Below, piece after piece: positions 59,333 to 64,000 of a DNA stretch of 64,000 nt; within the stretch, counting starts at the first letter, position 1, and each line of letters opens with the position of its first letter. This DNA comes from Massilia sp. Root335 (GTDB lineage Bacteria > Pseudomonadota > Gammaproteobacteria > Burkholderiales > Burkholderiaceae_D). The DNA lies in NCBI RefSeq assembly GCF_001425685.1, contig NZ_LMCY01000008.1, positions 101,738 through 165,737 of the forward strand. Reading direction: 5' to 3'. The position numbers were made by a program, and so were the translations under genes. The notes under the pieces are model-generated. The model had not been told where the DNA came from. It worked only from the letters and a program-made list of their open reading frames with translations, and ran no database searches.

Positions 59333-62183
59333 AGCGCGCCCCCAGCGTGTAGTAGCGTCCGCGCGCCCCCTCGTAATCGAGCGGGTTGTACGCCTGCGCG
59401 CCGTAGGTCAGCGGATCGAGCGGCGCGATCTTGTCGAACAGGTTCTGGATCGAGCCGAACAGTTCCCAGCGCTGCCGCGGCTTCCAGCGCACGATTAGGT
59501 CGACCGTCGTGAACGACGCCAGTTCGCAACCGTTCGGGGCGTCGGCCCCGTTGGCGAAGGTCACGGCGCAGCCGCTCGGGTCGCCCCGGAAGAAGCGGTT
59601 CTCGAGTACGCCGCGATAGTTCACGTTGGCCGACACGCGCAGGTTTTCGCGGTCCCAGCCGAAGCGCATATTGACCCGGTCGGCCGGCGTGCCCGCGCAG
59701 TTGGTGACGTCGCAGTTGCCGTGCGTGCCCGCGAATTCGCGCGACGTGCCGTCCTGCTCGGTGCGCAGCCATTCGAAGATGTGCGTGTACTTGACGTCGA
59801 AGGTGGCATTGCCCCAGGCGTCCGGCAGGTGGTGGTTGTAGCGTGCGTCCACGTCGAGCCCGCGCACCTTGCTCTGGGCCGAGTTGACGTAGCGCGTCAG
59901 CACGGCCGTGATGGCGCCGGGATCGCCGGGAATGGCGCTCACGCTGGTGGGGTCGCGCACGACGTGGCCGGCGGCGATGGCGGCATCGACCTGTTCCTGG
60001 TTGATCTCGTTCTTGCGCTTGATCTTCCAGTAGTCGACCGAGATGCTCGTGCGCGGCAGCGGGTCCCAGATGACGCCCAGCGTGTAGCTCTTCGAGCGTT
60101 CCGGCGACAGGTTGGGGTTGGGCGACGTGATCAGCGCGATCGATGCCGGATTGCAGCTGCTCGTCACGCCCAGCGCACAGCGCACGGGGTCGGCGGCGGT
60201 CGAGAAGGCGGCCAGGCCGCCGACGCCGTTTTCGGCCGGGCTCGGCGCACGGAAGCCGCGCGCGAACGTGCCGCGCAGGGCGAATGCGCGCACCGGCGTC
60301 CACTTGAGCCCGAATTTCGGCGTCCAGGAACTGCCGACGTCGGTGAAGTGGTCGTAGCGCAGGGCCGCCGAGGCTTCGACGTTGAACGGCAGCGGCGCCA
60401 GTCCTTCGCCGTACAGGGCGAACACGTTGCGGGCCCCGGAGTAGGCGGAATAGCCGAGGCCGATGATGTTGCCGCGTTCGGTGCCCGAGGTGGGCATCAG
60501 CTCCGTCATCTCGTGGCGGAACTCGGTGCCGGCCGCCAGCCCCAGATTGCCGGCCAGGTAAGGAATGCCGCTGAACTCGCGCGTGGCCTTGAAGTCGACC
60601 TGGCCGACCTTGGTGTTCGCCGCGTTGGCGATGGTCGGCGACAGGGCGGCGTACAGCGCGGGCGAATTCAGGTTCGCGTTTTCGCCGATGCGCCACACGG
60701 TGCCCGGCGGCAGCGCCGCATAGGCCGGGTTGCGCAGCGCCGCGGCCACGTTGGCGGCGGACGGGTCCAGCAGGGCAAAAGCGACGTCGCGCTGCAGGTA
60801 GCCGTTCTGCGTGTTGTTGACGTGGTTGTGCGAGAACAGCAGGGACGAGTCCCAGTCCCAGCCGAAATTCGAGCCCTTGGCGCCGCCGAGCCAGCGGAGG
60901 AAGTTGGAGCCGATGTTCGAGACGCGCGGACCGACGTCGGCCGCCAGGTAGCGCAAGCGCGCGGCCGTGCCGAAATACGGGTTGTCGGGGTGGGCGGCGC
61001 CCAGCTGGGCGATGGCATTGTTGACGGGGCCGCCCGGGAAGCCGACGGAGGCGCTGACCGTGGACGGCGTCGTCGACGAATCCGTCTGGCTCGTGTACCA
61101 GTTGAACTCGCTGTACAGCAGGACGGCCGGGTCGAGCTGGTAGGAGCCGCGCAGGAAGAAACTGAGGTTTTCCTGCTTGGGCTCGATCTGGTTGTAGACC
61201 TGGGACGCGTCGATCAGGCAGCCGCCGCCGGGATCGCCCTGCGGGTGGCTGGTGAAGTTGGAACAGGCCGCGCCGGGGAACGTGCGCGTGAAGCCGGGCC
61301 CGGCCAGGTTGCCCCGGTTGTAGTAGTTGGTGGGGTCGGCCGGATTGCGCACGTTGCCGTTGATGGCGCTGCCGGCCGTGCCGGTGCCGGGCAGGATGGC
61401 GCCGGTGCCGCCGAGCGCCTGGTCGGCCGAATAACCCCATGGCCGCAGGTCGTTGCGGCCGATCCAGTCGCGGTCCGAGCGGTCGCGGTACCAGATCTCG
61501 TCGAACTTCTTGTACTCGAGGCTGAACAGGACGTTGTAGCGGTCGGCGTCGAGGCTGCCGACGCCCTTGGTGAAGGCGACGTTCGTGCGCTTGCCGTCCC
61601 AGTCGTTGCTGGCGCCGCGCGAGAACCGCACCGTGTTGCCCTGGAAGTCGCGGCGCAGGATGATGTTGACGACGCCGGCGATGGCGTCGGAACCGTAGAT
61701 GGCCGACGCGCCGTCCTTCAGCACCTCGACGCGCTCGACGGCGTCGGTCGGGATCACGTTCAGGTCCGCGAACTGTTTCTGGCCGTCGTCCGCGAGGCCG
61801 TACGGGGCCATGCGGCGCCCGTTCAACAGCACGAGCGTGGAGGCGGCGCCGAGGCCGCGCAGCGAGATGCCGGAAGCGCCGGCCGCGAAGCCGTTGCCGA
61901 ACGTGGTCGGCACGGAACCCTGGTTGTCGACGGCCAGGGTCTGCAGCAGTTCGGCCACGGTGGCCTTGCCGGAACGCTCGATGTCGGCGCGGTTGACGGT
62001 GATGACGGAGGAAGCCGTCTCGGCCTCGGAGCGGCGGATGTTCGAGCCGGTGATCTCGACGCGCGGGACGGGTTTGGGCGCGGCTTCCTGGGCCGGCGCC
62101 GGCAGTGCCAGGATTGCCAGGCCGATGGCGCCCCCGCCCGCGAACAGGCGCCGGATCGTTCGGGATATCGGTGTTTCAGTCAT
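59322..62183 (-). CDS. TonB-dependent outer-membrane receptor 5
   Basis: A 953-residue receptor. Signal peptide 'AGGGAIGLAILALPAPAQ', then 'VPRVEITGSNIRRSEAE', plug segments 'LRGLGAASTLVLLNGRR' and 'DGASAIYGSDAIAGVVNIILRR', and a barrel that ends in Phe ('YYTLGARYSF'). The start at 62183 follows GGAGTC; longer frames upstream have no signal peptide. The ligand is unknown. Its last codons lie in a duplicated segment. The end is very similar to that of the partial receptor at the right window edge, suggesting close paralogues around aroG. Confidence 0.92.
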   Translation of the reverse strand: MTETPISRTIRRLFAGGGAIGLAILALPAPAQEAAPKPVPRVEITGSNIRRSEAETASSVITVNRADIERSGKATVAELLQTLAVDNQGSVPTTFGNGFAAGASGISLRGLGAASTLVLLNGRRMAPYGLADDGQKQFADLNVIPTDAVERVEVLKDGASAIYGSDAIAGVVNIILRRDFQGNTVRFSRGASNDWDGKRTNVAFTKGVGSLDADRYNVLFSLEYKKFDEIWYRDRSDRDWIGRNDLRPWGYSADQALGGTGAILPGTGTAGSAINGNVRNPADPTNYYNRGNLAGPGFTRTFPGAACSNFTSHPQGDPGGGCLIDASQVYNQIEPKQENLSFFLRGSYQLDPAVLLYSEFNWYTSQTDSSTTPSTVSASVGFPGGPVNNAIAQLGAAHPDNPYFGTAARLRYLAADVGPRVSNIGSNFLRWLGGAKGSNFGWDWDSSLLFSHNHVNNTQNGYLQRDVAFALLDPSAANVAAALRNPAYAALPPGTVWRIGENANLNSPALYAALSPTIANAANTKVGQVDFKATREFSGIPYLAGNLGLAAGTEFRHEMTELMPTSGTERGNIIGLGYSAYSGARNVFALYGEGLAPLPFNVEASAALRYDHFTDVGSSWTPKFGLKWTPVRAFALRGTFARGFRAPSPAENGVGGLAAFSTAADPVRCALGVTSSCNPASIALITSPNPNLSPERSKSYTLGVIWDPLPRTSISVDYWKIKRKNEINQEQVDAAIAAGHVVRDPTSVSAIPGDPGAITAVLTRYVNSAQSKVRGLDVDARYNHHLPDAWGNATFDVKYTHIFEWLRTEQDGTSREFAGTHGNCDVTNCAGTPADRVNMRFGWDRENLRVSANVNYRGVLENRFFRGDPSGCAVTFANGADAPNGCELASFTTVDLIVRWKPRQRWELFGSIQNLFDKIAPLDPLTYGAQAYNPLDYEGARGRYYTLGARYSF

Positions 62184-62382
62184 GTCCAGACTCCATGTAC
62201 GATGAGGGATGGTCGACCCGGTGTGCATGCGGCCGGGGCTCGTTGCGACTTTTGCATCTCGCACGGAGAGGCAACTGACATCTCTCAAGCGTGTCCGGCA
62301 CAGGGGAAAAGGGTGTCTGGTTGGCGCAACCGATCGCCTGTATAGGCAACCGTAACCGACAGATCACGGCACAAATAAAGTC

Positions 62383-62412
62383 TTGCCAACGTCGATGCAA
62401 TGTTGTTATAGT
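62383..62412 (+). promoter_or_regulatory. Likely promoter of the aroG leader transcript
   Basis: TTGCCA (62383-62388) and TATAGT (62407-62412) are 18 bp apart. The start of the leader peptide frame is 24 nt past the -10. Confidence 0.6.
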
Positions 62413-62435
62413 CAATCGACCATTCAGGAACCCAC

Positions 62436-62504
62436 ATGCGCCACGCCGTTTTCTTTACCTTTTATTTTTGGTTTAGCCATTCCAGCCCAACGGCGGTGGA
62501 GTAG
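62436..62504 (+). CDS. Aromatic-rich leader peptide of the aroG attenuator
   Basis: A 22-codon frame with AGGAA 7 nt before its ATG. It reads MRHAVFFTFYFWFSHSS followed by PTAVE: five Phe, one Tyr and one Trp within eight residues (positions 6-13). This is the pattern of leader peptides such as PheL, where ribosome stalling at scarce aminoacyl-tRNA controls a downstream terminator. The peptide itself probably has no other role. It is too short to be called by length and was found from its position between the promoter and the terminator. Confidence 0.85.
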   Translation: MRHAVFFTFYFWFSHSSPTAVE

Positions 62505-62582
62505 CGGCAGGTTCACGCAGTAACAGAACAGCGTCCGACACAAAAATCCAAAAGACCGCCGAGCTGGCGGTCTTTTTTTTTT
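62491..62582 (+). promoter_or_regulatory. Transcription attenuator (antiterminator/terminator) of aroG
   Basis: The terminator is AAAGACCGCC-GAGCT-GGCGGTCTTT (62551-62575) followed by T residues to 62582. The end of the leader frame contains CGGCGGT (62491-62497), complementary to ACCGCCG (62555-62561) of the terminator's 5' arm, so a competing antiterminator can form. The pairing segment starts 17 nt after the last Phe codon and ends 4 nt before the leader stop codon. A ribosome stalled at the aromatic codons would leave it free, and one at the stop codon would cover it. Confidence 0.82.
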
Positions 62583-62626
62583 ACGGCCCCGAATTTTTAA
62601 TCATCAGATCAGAACGGAGAACAGCA

Positions 62627-63688
62627 ATGCCCCGCACCGACGACCTACGCATCCGCGAAATGAAGGAATTGACGCCGCCCTCGCACCTGATCCGCGAATT
62701 CCCGGTGACGCCGGAGGCCGAGCAGACCGCGTCGCAGGCGCGCCTGGCGCTGCATCGCATCCTGCATGGCCAGGACGATCGCGTGATGGTCGTGATCGGC
62801 CCGTGCTCGATCCACGATCCGAACGCCGCCATGGAATATGCCCGCCGCCTCGTCGAGCAGCGCCACCGCTTCGCCGGCGAGCTGGAAATCGTCATGCGCG
62901 TCTACTTCGAGAAGCCGCGTACGACGGTCGGCTGGAAAGGCATGATCAACGACCCGTACATGGACAACAGCTTCCGCATCAACGACGGCCTGCGCATGGC
63001 GCGCGAGCTGCTGCGCGACATCAATGAGCTGGGCCTGCCGGCCGGCACCGAATTCCTCGACGTGATCAGCCCGCAATACATCGCCGACCTGATCAGCTGG
63101 GGCGCGATCGGGGCCCGCACGACCGAGTCGCAGGTGCACCGCGAACTGGCGTCGGGCCTGTCGTGCCCGGTCGGCTTCAAGAACGGCACGGACGGCAACA
63201 TCAAGATCGCGGCCGATGCGATCAAGGCGGCGTCGCAGCCGCACCACTTCCTGTCCGTGACGAAGGGTGGCCACTCGGCGATCGTGTCGACCGCAGGCAA
63301 CGAGGATTGCCACATCATCCTGCGCGGCGGCAAGGCGCCGAACTATGACGCGGCCAGCGTCGAGGATGCCTGCAAGCAGCTCGCCGCCAACGGTCTCGCG
63401 AGCCGCCTGATGATCGACGCCTCGCACGCCAACAGCAGCAAGAACCCGCAGAACCAGGTGCCCGTGTGCGCCGACATCAGCGCCCAGATCGCGGCGGGCG
63501 ATACGCGCATCGTCGGCGTGATGGTCGAGTCGCACCTCGTCGGCGGCCGCCAGGACCTCGTGCAGGGCAAGGAACTGACGTACGGTCAGTCCGTCACGGA
63601 CGGCTGCATCGACTGGGACACGAGCATCGCCGTGCTGGAAAACCTGGCCGCCGGCGTGCGCGCACGCCGCCTGCGCGACGACGCCTGA
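62627..63688 (+). CDS. aroG: DAHP synthase, class I (first step of the shikimate pathway)
   Basis: Condenses phosphoenolpyruvate and erythrose-4-phosphate to DAHP. The 353-residue protein has 'VIGPCSIHDPNAAMEYA' with the metal Cys, 'GWKGMINDPYMDNSF', 'GARTTESQVHRELASGLSCP', 'GFKNGTDGNI' and 'IDASHANSSKN' as in AroF/G/H. Length fits the type Ialpha enzymes that are inhibited by aromatic amino acids. CGGAG precedes the ATG. It is controlled by the attenuator upstream. The enzyme uses erythrose-4-phosphate from transketolase, also in this window. Confidence 0.96.
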   Translation: MPRTDDLRIREMKELTPPSHLIREFPVTPEAEQTASQARLALHRILHGQDDRVMVVIGPCSIHDPNAAMEYARRLVEQRHRFAGELEIVMRVYFEKPRTTVGWKGMINDPYMDNSFRINDGLRMARELLRDINELGLPAGTEFLDVISPQYIADLISWGAIGARTTESQVHRELASGLSCPVGFKNGTDGNIKIAADAIKAASQPHHFLSVTKGGHSAIVSTAGNEDCHIILRGGKAPNYDAASVEDACKQLAANGLASRLMIDASHANSSKNPQNQVPVCADISAQIAAGDTRIVGVMVESHLVGGRQDLVQGKELTYGQSVTDGCIDWDTSIAVLENLAAGVRARRLRDDA

Positions 63689-63702
63689 GTCCGTTCGTGG
63701 TG

Positions 63703-63856
63703 CGTTTGCGTCACGCGTGGGCACCACGTGCCCACGCGTGACGTTCGCAACGTGTTGGCGTTACGTAAAACAACCGCCGCAGCCCGGTAGGGTGGGCGGC
63801 CTCCGCCCACGCGTGACGTTCGCAACGTGTTGGCGCTACGTAAAAAAACCGCCGCC
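63703..63856. repeat. Dispersed hairpin repeat with 50-bp direct duplication, locus 7
   Basis: CCCACGCGTGACGTTCGCAA, then CGTGTTGGCG and ACGTAAAA, then AACCGCCGC, occurs at 63731-63780 and again at 63806-63855 with two differences. Between them is a GTAGGGTGGGCGGCCTCCGCCCACGCG module, a third arm type. Located between convergent aroG and the partial receptor. Confidence 0.88.
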
Positions 63857-63882
63857 GGCCTCGCAGCCTGCGGCGGTTTTTT
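63843..63882. terminator. Bidirectional intrinsic terminator
   Basis: AAAAAACCGCCG pairs perfectly with CGGCGGTTTTTT (12 bp) across a 16-nt loop. It ends aroG transcripts and, on the other strand, those of the receptor gene at the window edge. Its 5' arm is part of the duplicated segment of the adjoining repeat. Confidence 0.9.
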
Positions 63883-63902
63883 CATTGCTTGCGTTCAGCC
63901 GA

Positions 63903-64000
63903 TCAGAACTGGTAACGCACGCCAGCCTTGAAGAACCGGCCGATGGCGCCGCTGGCGTCCATCGGGTTGTAGCTCATGCCGCCGTAGGTCAGCGGGTCCA
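63903..64000 (-). CDS. C-terminal end of a sixth TonB-dependent receptor (partial)
   Basis: The last 31 codons and stop are inside the window; the rest lies beyond the right edge. They read 'DPLTYGGMSYNPMDASGAIG' and then 'RFFKAGVRYQF', closely matching the end of TBDR 5 ('DPLTYGAQAYNPLDYEGARG', 'RYYTLGARYSF'). The terminal Phe is the outer-membrane barrel signature. It is oriented towards aroG, with a terminator between. Confidence 0.85.
   Translation of the reverse strand, partial: DPLTYGGMSYNPMDASGAIGRFFKAGVRYQF

Noticed and set aside
62291-62476. A 61-codon plus-strand frame upstream of aroG
   Set aside because: It crosses the predicted promoter and overlaps the leader peptide in another frame, without a ribosome binding site.

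Overview
The window is a GC-rich, tightly packed bacterial chromosome segment. Its gene content fits a beta-proteobacterium of the Burkholderiales, most likely Oxalobacteraceae (Massilia/Duganella-like). The pointers are PHA metabolism (phaZ, a PHA-granule region protein), a 7Fe ferredoxin with a thioredoxin-reductase-like ferredoxin-NADP reductase, the order glnA - DUF4124 gene - ntrB - ntrC, a soluble RsxB beside nth, and many large TonB-dependent receptors (TBDRs). The genus is inferred from family knowledge, not from a search. No rRNA, tRNA, CRISPR array, transposase, integrase or phage gene was seen.

Layout. 1-4.2 kb: tail of an exported-looking beta-rich protein, then udk, nth and rsxB on the minus strand, an RcnB-like periplasmic protein and a VOC protein. 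4.2-10.4 kb: phaZ, ferredoxin-NADP reductase and fdxA (fdxA is flanked by a pair of inverted repeats), an M4-like metalloprotease, a PHA-granule protein, an acyl-CoA-binding protein and an FKBP. 10.5-20.3 kb: a plus-strand run of envelope-related genes (beta-propeller, NodB deacetylase, fatty-acid hydroxylase, EI24 membrane protein, molybdopterin-binding-domain protein, a very large bifunctional PBP, a membrane-tethered TAXI protein). 20.5-27.3 kb: an NHL lipoprotein and a rhodanese, then the nitrogen operon behind a sigma-54 promoter with NtrC-type enhancer sites. 27.5-48.4 kb: corA, an FAD oxidoreductase, rsmE, tkt, gap and map interleaved with four TBDR genes. 48.5-59.1 kb: glnE, then yhdP - nitrilase - tldD and two small unknowns. 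59.3-64 kb: a fifth TBDR, aroG behind a transcription attenuator, and the last codons of a sixth TBDR.

Functional links. GlnA carries the adenylylatable tyrosine, GlnE is its adenylyltransferase, and NtrB/NtrC control the glnA promoter, so much of one nitrogen circuit lies here. The TBDRs look like outer-membrane uptake gates for unknown ligands; no TonB/ExbBD gene is in the window.

The most notable non-coding structures are: (1) an aromatic-rich leader peptide plus terminator/antiterminator upstream of aroG; (2) a dispersed intergenic hairpin repeat at seven loci whose arms change in a compensating way and which favours gaps between convergent genes; (3) a five-copy tandem palindrome starting in the ntrC stop codon; (4) an inverted repeat pair around fdxA; and (5) a perfect 18-bp palindrome upstream of one TBDR gene.
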